The notes beneath the pieces are model-generated. The model was not told the DNA's origin. It was given only the letters and a program-made list of their open reading frames with translations, and did not search any database. The position numbers were made by a program, and so were the translations under genes. DNA of 7,231 bases, taken from positions 1 to 7,231 of the forward strand of contig JBFMHD010000141.1 in NCBI GenBank assembly GCA_040752395.1, written 5' to 3'. The DNA is from JBFMHD01 sp040752395 [NCBI: Candidatus Hydrogenedentota bacterium] (GTDB lineage: Bacteria; JBFMHD01). Positions 1 to 5,883 of the stretch are shown here, one piece after another (the stretch's first letter is position 1; each line of letters starts with the position of its first letter).

Positions 1-292
1 CCAGACACACAACATTTAATATTACACTCGTTAATTCATTGAGTCTATCATCTTCGCCAGCGCTTGACATCCTCGAAAATATAGGTAAAAATCCGCTTGA
101 AAAAGCGCCCTCGCCAAGAAGCCTCGAAAGTGTATTCGGTATCATTAACCCGATAAAAAATAAGTCCCTTAATTCCCTGCTTATAAAAAATGCTATTACC
201 TTATCCCTTACAAGTCCGAGTATCCTTGAGATAAGTATGCCCGTACCTATTATTATACTGCTTTTAAAAGTTGACTGCGCTTCCCCTCTCAC
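1..292 (-). CDS. murJ: MurJ/MviN lipid II flippase, N-terminal part (3' end outside window)
   Basis: MurJ moves lipid II across the inner membrane for peptidoglycan synthesis. The 97 codons visible carry the family's N-terminal hallmarks: SRILGLVRD at residues 22-30, IPNTLSRLL at 51-59 and GEGAFSSGFLPIFS at 60-73, with hydrophobic stretches at about 13-27 and 44-52. Compared from memory with E. coli MurJ, R23 and R29 match the cavity arginines R18 and R24 and N53 matches N49, but serine 56 stands where R52 is expected; R57 matches R53. The start is a GTG whose last two bases belong to the TGA stop of the upstream iron-sulfur gene (GTGA, 4-nt overlap). GGAGG at 300-304 lies 7 nt before this GTG, and the frame meets a stop shortly upstream at about 320, so the start is well supported. 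The gene continues beyond position 1. Being last in the glcD-glcF unit suggests coupled translation rather than a shared function. Confidence 0.9.
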   Translation of the reverse strand, partial: MRGEAQSTFKSSIIIGTGILISRILGLVRDKVIAFFISRELRDLFFIGLMIPNTLSRLLGEGAFSSGFLPIFSRMSSAGEDDRLNELTSVILNVVCL

Positions 293-1479
293 TCTATAGC
301 CTCCAGAATATGCATTATCTTAATATTTCTACCATTTTTAATAACAGCTTCATTTAAAACAATTATGCATTCAATACAATTTGTTAGGATATACTCTGAC
401 TTTTCATAATTGTCTAACCTGGCTTCTGTTATTGAAAAAGCGGTATCAGGATAAGTATAGGTAAACATCCCACCACCACCGCAACAACTATCATCATTAT
501 CAATCTTTATAAAATTTTCTTTAAAAATACTTTTTAAAACATAATATACCATGCTCTTAAGATTCTGCCCACGAACCTGATGACAAGGAAAATGATAACT
601 CACTCTACCTGAAATCACAGGCTTTATCTCTATCCCTCTATCTATTAATATCTTCAGGTATTCCATGAAATCATAAATTTCTTTATTCAAATACTTCTTT
701 AAATACCATGCGCAGGTTGAACAGAGTGTTATAACACAAGAAAAGTCTTGAAATGCCTCTATATTCTTGTTTTTTAATCTGTCTGATTCCCTGGTCAGTC
801 CGCTTAAATAATGCGGAGCGCCACAACAGCTCTGCTTGCTGGTATATCCCAGCCGCTCACCAGCCTTTTCTAATATTCTGAACAATCTTATACCAAATTC
901 AGGCTTCAAATACTCAACCATACAACCCGTAAAAAAACCTACGTCTTTCTCCTTTTTAAAACCCCTGGATGCTTGAATCTCTTTCTCCCATAATTCATTT
1001 AAGGTATAGTCCGGGATAGAAGGCAGAATTCTATTTTTAATCAAAGGTAATGGAAATCTTAATTTTATTCCTCTATCGTCTTCTAATCTCTTACTTAATA
1101 ATTTTTCAAATAGTTGATAGGATTTAAACAAAAGTTTTGAGATATCTCTCTCTGAGATGAGCTTATAAGCAATCTTTTCAATAAAGTCTTTACCATAGTT
1201 TTCTATAATCCTTTTTCTCATTTCAATATATGCATTTTCTATCTCAATGCTGCGCGGACAGTTCGATGCACAGTTCATACAAAGTGTGCATTCAAATATA
1301 GATTTTAAAACTTCTTCATTAAAAGGTATCTCTCCTTTTAAAACTTTTTCAATAAGCACAAGTTTTCCACGTGATGAAGCAAGTTCATTCAATAAAACAG
1401 CTGATACCGGGCATCCTCCTTTACACGCCCCGCATCTTACACACTGATTTACTACCTCAAGTAATTTCTCATCATCCAT
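289..1479 (-). CDS. glcF: GlcF-like iron-sulfur subunit of a glycolate/D-lactate-type dehydrogenase
   Basis: This 396-residue protein is the probable electron-transfer partner of the flavoprotein encoded just upstream; GlcF-type subunits pass electrons from the FAD subunit towards the quinone pool or another acceptor. Two ferredoxin-type 4Fe-4S motifs lie near the N-terminus: C13-x2-C16-x2-C19-x3-C23-P and C64-x2-C67-x2-C70-x3-C74-P. Two cysteine-rich CCG domains follow. The first has C186, C218-C219-G and C253/C256; the second has C299, C332-C333-GGGG and C368/C371. This is the full GlcF/HdrD-like layout at ordinary length. No membrane segment is evident. The ATG overlaps the end of glcD by 8 nt, and only a weak ribosome site precedes it, so translation probably depends on glcD. 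The family also includes LutA, HdrD and GlpC relatives, but a neighbouring GlcD-type flavoprotein argues for GlcF. The substrate cannot be read from this subunit. Confidence 0.88.
   Translation of the reverse strand: MDDEKLLEVVNQCVRCGACKGGCPVSAVLLNELASSRGKLVLIEKVLKGEIPFNEEVLKSIFECTLCMNCASNCPRSIEIENAYIEMRKRIIENYGKDFIEKIAYKLISERDISKLLFKSYQLFEKLLSKRLEDDRGIKLRFPLPLIKNRILPSIPDYTLNELWEKEIQASRGFKKEKDVGFFTGCMVEYLKPEFGIRLFRILEKAGERLGYTSKQSCCGAPHYLSGLTRESDRLKNKNIEAFQDFSCVITLCSTCAWYLKKYLNKEIYDFMEYLKILIDRGIEIKPVISGRVSYHFPCHQVRGQNLKSMVYYVLKSIFKENFIKIDNDDSCCGGGGMFTYTYPDTAFSITEARLDNYEKSEYILTNCIECIIVLNEAVIKNGRNIKIMHILEAIE
300..304 (-). promoter_or_regulatory. Ribosome binding site of murJ
   Basis: GGAGG on the minus strand ends 7 nt before the GTG at 292. 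It lies inside the last codons of the upstream iron-sulfur gene. It fixes the unusual GTG start and supports reinitiation at the GTGA overlap. Confidence 0.75.
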
Positions 1480-2836
1480 AAAAAATTTTACCGGGATTCA
1501 TTATTAGATCAGGGTCGAATACCTGTTTTATAGATTTAAAATATTCAAGCATATTATCACTATATCTTTTTTTCATAAACCCAGACTTTAAAAGTCCTAT
1601 CCCGTGCTCCCCTGATAATGTTCCTTTTAAAAATATCGCTTTTTCAAAAATATAATTAACTAATTCTTTTGCTCTGGCAAATTCAGTAAGATTATTTTTA
1701 TCAGTCATTATATTGAGATGTAAATTTCCATCGGCGATATGGCCAAAAATACACAATAGGACTTCCTTGTTCTTTGCATATTCCTGAACATCGTTGATAT
1801 AATTTTTTAATTCGCTGCGGGGAAGACAGACGTCTTCATTGATCTTTGTTGGTTTGAGTTTGAAAAGTATTGGTGAAACGCTCTTTCTCGCTATCCATAT
1901 CCTTTCAATCTCATCCTCTTCTGTGCCTGTAGTATAGTTAATAACATCAAAACCCTGTAACTCTTCCTCTATGAGCCTTTTCCCTCTCTCAACTTCATTC
2001 TGTCCACCATCTACCTCAATAAGAAGTAACGAAGAATCTCTCGCTTGAGATTCTATCATTTTATCATTAATCAGCAGGTTCACAATCTCAGGACCTATAT
2101 ACTCGCACGCTGTAATATTATCAGTTTTTAATAGAAGCCCATTAACAAAATTAATAGAGTCTCCTATTGATTTAAAATAAACCTGCGCAACAATTTTCTT
2201 TTCTGGCGGTATCAGTAATTTCAGGTATATTTTAGTTACTATTCCAAGCGTTCCCTCAGACCCGATTATTAAATCTTTTATCGAATAGCCAGCTGTCTCT
2301 TTAGAAAATTTACCACCTAATATTTCCTTTATGCCGCCCGGGAATACAACCTCAAGTCCTGCGACGTATCTGCGTGTGGTACCATATTTAACTGTCCTTA
2401 AACCGCCTGCATCTGTATTAACATTCCCACCGATTGTGCAGAAATCAAGACTCGATGGTTCGGGTGGATAGAATAAATTCTCTTTTAAAAGATTCTTTCT
2501 CAATATCCCTGTTATTACACCAGCTTCACTAATCACAATTTTATTTTTTTTATCCACTTCTAATATTTTATTCATTTTTTCAAGCGATAAAACAATACCG
2601 CTGTTTTTGGGGACAGCACCACCAACAAACCCGCTACCAGCCCCTCGAGGGTATAACGGTATTTTAAACTCTTTTACTAATTTTGATATTTCAATGACTT
2701 CATTCGTATCCTCGGCAAATACCACAAAATCCGGCCTAAACTCTACCCCTGAGGCATCATAAGAATAACCTATTCTAATCTCTGTGTTTGTGTAGACATT
2801 TTTTGTTATAGAACTTAGTTTTTTTTCAATATCCAT
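1472..2836 (-). CDS. glcD: GlcD-like FAD-linked D-2-hydroxyacid dehydrogenase (glycolate/D-lactate type)
   Basis: This 454-residue flavoprotein belongs to the vanillyl-alcohol-oxidase fold family and oxidises a D-2-hydroxyacid to the 2-oxoacid. The FAD-binding domain shows YPRGAGSGFVGGAVP at 62-76 and PPEPSSLDFCTIGGN at 124-138, followed by TDAGG and GLRTVKYG. The C-terminal FAD-oxidase domain shows GHIADGNLHLN at 365-375, GEHGIG at 409-414 and a final NPGKIF. By analogy with D-2-hydroxyglutarate and D-lactate dehydrogenases, H366, H373 and E410 would bind the active-site metal and H411 would act in catalysis. Length is normal. AGGAG at 2846-2850, 9 nt before the ATG, supports the start. The gene overlaps the iron-sulfur gene by 8 nt, so the two very likely form one enzyme. 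D-lactate or glycolate are the likeliest substrates; larB across the divergent promoter tilts this to lactate by inference only. Confidence 0.9.
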   Translation of the reverse strand: MDIEKKLSSITKNVYTNTEIRIGYSYDASGVEFRPDFVVFAEDTNEVIEISKLVKEFKIPLYPRGAGSGFVGGAVPKNSGIVLSLEKMNKILEVDKKNKIVISEAGVITGILRKNLLKENLFYPPEPSSLDFCTIGGNVNTDAGGLRTVKYGTTRRYVAGLEVVFPGGIKEILGGKFSKETAGYSIKDLIIGSEGTLGIVTKIYLKLLIPPEKKIVAQVYFKSIGDSINFVNGLLLKTDNITACEYIGPEIVNLLINDKMIESQARDSSLLLIEVDGGQNEVERGKRLIEEELQGFDVINYTTGTEEDEIERIWIARKSVSPILFKLKPTKINEDVCLPRSELKNYINDVQEYAKNKEVLLCIFGHIADGNLHLNIMTDKNNLTEFARAKELVNYIFEKAIFLKGTLSGEHGIGLLKSGFMKKRYSDNMLEYFKSIKQVFDPDLIMNPGKIFYG

Positions 2837-2894
2837 ATCTGTGAACTCCTGTCTCTTATTTATATTTATTATCCCACTACGCTGCTGAAAAACT

Positions 2895-3527
2895 CTATAA
2901 CTTTATCTCGTGCTTCTTTAATAATTTTCTTGCATCTTCAATTTTACAGATAAAATTCTTACTTAAAATATTATATACTTTTTTTTTAACCCTTTCTGGT
3001 TTATCCATCGATTTAAGCTCATTTCTTATAATCTCACATATCTTTATATATTTACCCCACTTTTTATCAAACACCTTTTCAATATCCTGTCTTACTTTTT
3101 TGGTTATAAAGGGTGTTTTACCACTTGTAGAGATAGCTATAAGTAAATCTCCCCTTTTTACAACAGCAGGTACAATAAAATTACAGTATTGTGGGCTATC
3201 AACGACATTTAACAATATCTTTTCTCTATCACATTTTTCATACAATCTTTTGTGTAACTTAATATCATCTGTTGCGTCAATAACCATAAATACATCTTTT
3301 CTTAAATCTTTGAACCTTGCTTTTCTCTGAATAGTCTTTATATTGTACTTATTACAGAGATTTTTTAGCTTCTTAATATACTTTTGTGAGATTAAAGTTA
3401 TATTTGCTTTACAATAGAGCAAATTTTTAAGTTTTCGAAAAGCCACATCACCCCCACCAATAATTAATATATTTTTATCTTTCAAATCCAGGATTAGAGG
3501 ATACAAACTACAGATAGAATTTTTCAT
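2895..3527 (-). CDS. Precorrin-2 dehydrogenase / sirohydrochlorin ferrochelatase (CysG N-terminal/Met8 type)
   Basis: Proteins of this family oxidise precorrin-2 to sirohydrochlorin with NAD+, and many also insert iron to give siroheme; sirohydrochlorin is also a branch point to cobalamin, F430 and alternative heme routes. The 210-residue protein has a Rossmann nucleotide site, ILIIGGGDVAFRKLKNLL, at 20-37, then IDATDD at 83-88, NVVDSPQYCNFIVPAVV at 107-123 and ISTSGKTP at 132-139. D110 aligns with the catalytic D104 of enterobacterial CysG. Position S128 of CysG is T134 here. The C-terminal methyltransferase half of CysG is absent, so precorrin-2 must be made by a separate enzyme, none of which is in the window. 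A lysine-rich helical tail (about 150-210) fits the family. No clear Shine-Dalgarno sequence precedes the ATG; a TATAAT lies 11 nt upstream. The gene sits 53 nt after the SGNH hydrolase gene and 58 nt before glcD. Confidence 0.85.
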   Translation of the reverse strand: MKNSICSLYPLILDLKDKNILIIGGGDVAFRKLKNLLYCKANITLISQKYIKKLKNLCNKYNIKTIQRKARFKDLRKDVFMVIDATDDIKLHKRLYEKCDREKILLNVVDSPQYCNFIVPAVVKRGDLLIAISTSGKTPFITKKVRQDIEKVFDKKWGKYIKICEIIRNELKSMDKPERVKKKVYNILSKNFICKIEDARKLLKKHEIKL

Positions 3528-3580
3528 ACATTATTCTTATTATATTCCAAAATTTCTTACAATTATTATTTTTTCAAAAG

Positions 3581-4621
3581 TCAATATTTAGTGATATCAA
3601 TCTGGTTAAATATATATTGTGCTACCATTTTATGGCCAGCTGCATTAGGATGAGCAGGGTCGCTTGGACAAAAAAGTTTATAAATATTATCCCTGGTAAA
3701 AATATTATGCGTATCAATGAATAATACATTTTTATTAAAAATATAATTTTTTATCCTATTTCTTCTATACTCAGTTATATCTATAAATTCATCTTCATAA
3801 TCCAATGCCTGGGGAAAAAGAACAAATATTGGTTTAACGTTATTCGAATGAGCAACCTTTATAATCTTATCAAGACTTTTTTCAAAATCTCCAGCAGCTT
3901 CTTCATCGTAATATTTACCACTCACAGCTTTGCAATAAGAATAATACTCTCTTTTTTTATACATTAATGCAGGCTTATTAAGTCTCGAAAATAGAATATC
4001 AGATATCTTTACTAAAAGTTTAACAAGTTCAAAATCTTTTAGTCTTGTTTTTTTTGAATAATCTTCAATCTTAACGCTCTTAACAAGGCTTCCTGTATCA
4101 TCAATGATTTTTACATTGGCAAGTATATCATTCGGACATATTCCATAAATAACATAATTACATTGCCAGTCATCTTTTAGAAGTCTTTCGAAATATCTCG
4201 CAACCTGTAAATGATTATACCCCGAGACACCCGCGTTTATTACCTCCCATTTAATGTTTTGATATGATTCTTTGTTAAGTATCTCTTCTAAATATCGAGG
4301 AAAAGAGATTAATTTCTCACCACCTTGAGTTAGAGAATCTCCCAAGGTAAGAATCCTTTTACTATCATCTCTTATCTCTTTTTGATACTCTTTAGAACCC
4401 ACAAATCCCTGTGAATTTGTTATAAATAGATTATTTCTAATGTTCGGTTTTAAAACAAACTGGAGTACAGGGTCGTCTATTTTTAAAAATGGTTCGGTAA
4501 TGTTATTTGCTGAAGAAAAAAATAATAATCGTGGGCTGTATCTCAAAAATAATTCGGCAAATATAGCTGAAATTAATATAGAAACACTCAAAAGTAACAA
4601 CCTTTTTATAATCTTTTTCAT
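3581..4621 (-). CDS. Membrane-anchored SGNH/GDSL-family hydrolase
   Basis: A 346-residue serine esterase or acyltransferase-like protein. Residues 4-25 form one hydrophobic segment after a basic MKK start, so the protein is probably an N-terminally anchored extracytoplasmic enzyme; no lipobox cysteine is seen. The four SGNH blocks are all present: GDSLTQGG at 94-101 with nucleophile S96, NAGVSGYN at 129-136 with the oxyanion glycine G134, GICPNDI at 160-166 with N164, and DPAHPNAAGH at 321-330 with D321 and H324. The stretch at 51-73 (PVLQFVLKPN through NSQGF) resembles the pre-catalytic segment found in many uncharacterised bacterial members. Likely substrates are acyl groups on lipids or envelope polysaccharides, but nothing here identifies one. 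It is the first gene of the leftward unit, behind a promoter at 4698-4726, and its ribosome-binding area lies in a purine-rich heptamer tract. It shows no obvious functional tie to the downstream genes. Confidence 0.85.
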   Translation of the reverse strand: MKKIIKRLLLLSVSILISAIFAELFLRYSPRLLFFSSANNITEPFLKIDDPVLQFVLKPNIRNNLFITNSQGFVGSKEYQKEIRDDSKRILTLGDSLTQGGEKLISFPRYLEEILNKESYQNIKWEVINAGVSGYNHLQVARYFERLLKDDWQCNYVIYGICPNDILANVKIIDDTGSLVKSVKIEDYSKKTRLKDFELVKLLVKISDILFSRLNKPALMYKKREYYSYCKAVSGKYYDEEAAGDFEKSLDKIIKVAHSNNVKPIFVLFPQALDYEDEFIDITEYRRNRIKNYIFNKNVLFIDTHNIFTRDNIYKLFCPSDPAHPNAAGHKMVAQYIFNQIDITKY

Positions 4622-4624
4622 AAT

Positions 4625-4680
4625 ACCATTCTCATTTCTTTCTTCTCACTCTCACTTCTTGCTTCTTTCGTTATCTTACT
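4625..4680. repeat. Pyrimidine-rich heptamer tract in the SGNH gene leader
   Basis: On the plus strand this stretch breaks into 7-nt steps ending in TTC (for example TCATTTC, TCACTTC, TTGCTTC), with one 6-nt step. On the minus strand, the sense of the SGNH gene, it is a GA-rich leader that includes that gene's presumed ribosome-binding region. The segment 4666-4680 matches 7148-7162 at 13 of 15 positions, and TTCTCAC-like units recur at 5657-5677 and 7138-7172. This links it to the heptamer family on the other side of the divergent region. Confidence 0.6.
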
Positions 4681-4697
4681 AATAAATAATCCTTGAT

Positions 4698-4726
4698 TTT
4701 ATATAAATTTTATACTATTCTGTTAA
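4698..4726 (-). promoter_or_regulatory. Candidate sigma70-type promoter for the leftward operon
   Basis: On the minus strand TTAACA (4726-4721) and TATAAA (4703-4698) are separated by exactly 17 nt, each matching the consensus at five of six positions. Transcription would start about 70 nt before the SGNH gene. The -35 box is inside a perfect palindrome. AT-rich DNA produces such matches by chance, so this is a moderate call. Confidence 0.5.
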
Positions 4727-4732
4727 CAGAAT
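4717..4732. promoter_or_regulatory. 16-bp perfect palindrome, candidate operator in the divergent promoter region
   Basis: ATTCTGTTAACAGAAT is its own reverse complement and lies between the divergent SGNH and larB genes. It covers the -35 box of the leftward promoter. Because the centre is TGTTAACA, TTAACA is also present on the plus strand, with a weak CACAAT (4746-4751) 17 nt downstream towards larB. A dimeric regulator bound here could govern both directions. No regulator gene is in the window. Confidence 0.4.
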
Positions 4733-4782
4733 TTTTTTATGAACACACAATTAGTCAATTAAGGGTGGGTTAGTGCAGTATT

Positions 4783-4812
4783 CCGGCTGTAGCCCATAGC
4801 CTGGAGCCTGAA
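4783..4812 (+). repeat. Degenerate GTAGCCC-type heptamer block upstream of larB
   Basis: CCGGCTGTAGCCC opens a series of 7-nt units of the form GCCYRDA (GCCCATA, GCCTGGA, GCCTGAA). The same opening CCGGCTGTAG followed by GTAGCCY-type units occurs before arcC (5809-5842) and before the next gene (7101-7128). Here it ends 24 nt before the larB ATG and is the most diverged of the three. No stable hairpin or known riboswitch core was recognised in it. Confidence 0.6.
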
Positions 4813-4826
4813 AGCCAGCGGTAACT

Positions 4827-4831
4827 GAGGG
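4827..4831 (+). promoter_or_regulatory. Ribosome binding site of larB
   Basis: GAGGG ends 5 nt before the ATG at 4837 and is the only good Shine-Dalgarno match near the start. It supports that start over downstream methionines. Confidence 0.65.
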
Positions 4832-4836
4832 ATTAC

Positions 4837-5625
4837 ATGAACACAGATAAAATTTTTGAATTATTAAAAAAATATAAAGAAAATAAATTAACGGATAAAG
4901 AATTTGTTAATGAACTTGGATTATTACCTTACCAAGATATAGGATTTGCCAAGCTTGATATCCATAGAGAAATACGATGTGGTATACCCGAAGCCGTGTA
5001 CGGTAATCATAAATCTTTGACTGAATTAATAAAAATTATAACAAGACTTAAAAAAGAAAAGAAAAGAATCCTTCTGACACGACTCGATTCTTTTAAATAT
5101 AAAAAATTAAAAAAAAGATTTGCGTTTTTATCAGGCATAAAAGCCAATGAGAGAAATATTTTGTATTCTAAGAGCAAAAAAATTATAAATAATTTGCTAC
5201 CCGTCATAATAACAGCCGGGACATCAGATATACCTGTCGCAAAAGAATGTTCAGCAACCCTGAAAGTTATGGGTTACAACCCTCTTGAAATATTTGACAT
5301 TGGCGTTGCAGGAATCCATAGATTATTTGACAATCTTAATAAAATTCGCATGGGCGATGTTGTAATAGCTGTTGCTGGTATGGACGGTGTTTTGCCTACT
5401 ATTGTGGCTAACCTTGTGAAAGCACCTGTTATAGGTGTACCAACTTCCACTGGTTATGGCACGGCATTAAATGGGTTTTCTGCTCTACTTACTATGCTTA
5501 ATTCTTGCTCAGGTAAATTGGCTGTATGTAATATTGACAACGGTTTTCAAGCAGGATGTATCGCTATATCGATACTCAACAAGATAGAAGACAGGAGACA
5601 GAAGTTAAAAAGATACAAAGATTAA
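4837..5625 (+). CDS. larB: LarB, nickel-pincer cofactor biosynthesis (NaAD carboxylase/hydrolase)
   Basis: LarB carboxylates the pyridinium ring of nicotinic acid adenine dinucleotide and releases AMP, the first step to the nickel-pincer nucleotide of lactate racemase (LarA). The 262-residue protein has a LarB-specific N-terminal region with GFAKLDIHREIRCGIPEAVYG at 36-56, then a PurE-like carboxylase domain with TAGTSDIPVAKE at 126-137, DIGVAGIHR at 154-162, AGMDGVLPTIVANL at 180-193, PTSTGYGTALNG at 202-213 and NIDNGFQAG at 232-240. C224 in the NSCSG motif is, from position, the likely counterpart of the cysteine that forms the transient adduct in Lactobacillus LarB. The last residues, from about 250 on (EDRRQKLKRYKD), are encoded by a repeat segment found also at the arcC stop and look like an acquired tail. 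The gene stands alone, with arcC 258 nt downstream. larA, larC and larE are not seen. Confidence 0.9.
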   Translation: MNTDKIFELLKKYKENKLTDKEFVNELGLLPYQDIGFAKLDIHREIRCGIPEAVYGNHKSLTELIKIITRLKKEKKRILLTRLDSFKYKKLKKRFAFLSGIKANERNILYSKSKKIINNLLPVIITAGTSDIPVAKECSATLKVMGYNPLEIFDIGVAGIHRLFDNLNKIRMGDVVIAVAGMDGVLPTIVANLVKAPVIGVPTSTGYGTALNGFSALLTMLNSCSGKLAVCNIDNGFQAGCIAISILNKIEDRRQKLKRYKD

Positions 5626-5639
5626 AAGATTAAAAGATT
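5584..5639 (+). repeat. GAAGACA heptamers and AAAAGATT octamers at the 3' end of larB
   Basis: Heptamers GAAGACA (5587-5593) and GGAGACA (5594-5600) are followed by a partial third unit. The 21 nt at 5584-5604 are identical to 6816-6836 at the end of arcC. From 5617 to 5639 an 8-nt unit, AAAAGATT, repeats three times, the first copy lacking one A. The larB stop TAA (5623-5625) falls at the junction of the first two octamers, so both the reading frame's last codons and its stop come from repeats. Confidence 0.75.
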
Positions 5640-5649
5640 GAAATTTTTT

Positions 5650-5677
5650 CTGATACTTCTCACTTCTCACTTCTTAC
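5650..5677 (+). repeat. TTCTCAC heptamer array
   Basis: CTGATAC is followed by two TTCTCAC units and one TTCTTAC, all in one 7-nt register. A diverged version that begins with the same CTGATAC lies at 7131-7179, and a related tract at 4625-4680. Confidence 0.7.
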
Positions 5678-5694
5678 TTTCAAAGGCACAAAGG

Positions 5695-5785
5695 ATGGAA
5701 AACTAAAGATGATATGAAAAGAGTCGTGAGTCGCAAGTCGTGAGTCAAAACAGGACTCAAGACTCAAGACTCAAGACTTTTCAGC
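5695..5785 (+). repeat. Dispersed intergenic repeat, copy A, with opposed heptamer arrays that form a hairpin
   Basis: This block is repeated at 6979-7076. The two are identical apart from one substitution (position 5698) and one whole heptamer missing here. It holds three units of GTCGTGA/GTCGCAA followed by GTCAAAA (5723-5750) and, after CAG, three GACTCAA units (5754-5774). The arrays are reverse-complementary: 5719-5746 can pair with 5754-5781 around a 7-nt AAAACAG loop. I count 23 pairs, with mismatches recurring about every heptamer. The RNA or single-stranded DNA could form a long imperfect stem. No protein is encoded: start codons inside meet stops quickly. It is not followed by a T-run of the kind expected for an intrinsic terminator. 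Confidence 0.85.
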
Positions 5786-5814
5786 CGGCTCCGAGCTTCG
5801 GGCTCCAGCCGGCT
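5783..5814 (+). repeat. GC-rich hairpin with duplicated AGCCGGCT
   Basis: AGCCGGCT occurs at 5783-5790 and 5807-5814. Being self-complementary, the copies can pair with each other. Between them GAGC (5793-5796) pairs with GCTC (5802-5805) around a TTCGG loop. This gives a 12-bp stem with a small internal bulge. Only the right AGCCGGCT is preserved in the second copy of the module. There is no following T-tract, so a terminator is unlikely. Confidence 0.55.
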
Positions 5815-5842
5815 GTAGTCCGTAGCCCGTAGCCTGTAGCCC
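5815..5842 (+). repeat. GTAGCCC heptamer array upstream of arcC
   Basis: Four exact 7-nt steps: GTAGTCC, GTAGCCC, GTAGCCT, GTAGCCC. The 25 nt at 5803-5827, which lead into this array, recur at 7095-7119. The array ends 41 nt before the arcC ATG. Confidence 0.8.
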
Positions 5843-5876
5843 GAATTATTAGGGTTGCGAAGTTTTTCAGAGGAGG
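5843..5876 (+). promoter_or_regulatory. Conserved leader box with the arcC ribosome binding site
   Basis: An AT-rich box of the form GAATTATTAGGGTTGCG then AAGTTTTTCAGAGGAGG lies immediately before arcC and is repeated with few changes before the next gene (7177-7209). Its 3' end supplies the Shine-Dalgarno AGGAGG at 5871-5876, 7 nt before the ATG. Its position in the 5' leader of two unrelated starts suggests either a shared regulatory leader or a repeat that carried its own ribosome site. Confidence 0.6.
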
Positions 5877-5883
5877 ACCAACT

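Noticed and set aside
39-299. Plus-strand open frame of 86 codons
   Set aside because: It is antisense to murJ, whose MviN motifs are clear on the minus strand.
2869-2900. Another copy of the leader box before glcD
   Set aside because: On the minus strand AGTTTTTCAG matches the box before arcC, but only over about 10 nt and without the rest of the box; chance is sufficient.
4761-4836. Riboswitch (cobalamin-, NiCo- or Moco-like) before larB
   Set aside because: GC-rich words such as GCCTGAAAGCC prompted a check, but no known core was recognised and the words fit the degenerate heptamer register.
5723-5777. CRISPR-like regular repeats
   Set aside because: Units are 7 nt with no spacers, and no cas gene is present; these are simple tandem repeats.
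5719-5781. Intrinsic terminator of larB formed by the opposed heptamer arrays
   Set aside because: Only four T residues follow, and they belong to the stem. The long, mismatch-rich stem is not the usual compact GC-rich form. Termination cannot be excluded but is not supported.
5783-5814. Rho-independent terminator
   Set aside because: The stem is strong and GC-rich, but what follows is GTAGTCCGTAG rather than a T-run, and it lies close upstream of arcC.
5695-5883. Insertion sequence or MITE
   Set aside because: No terminal inverted repeats bounding the whole module and no flanking target-site duplication were found, and no transposase is present.
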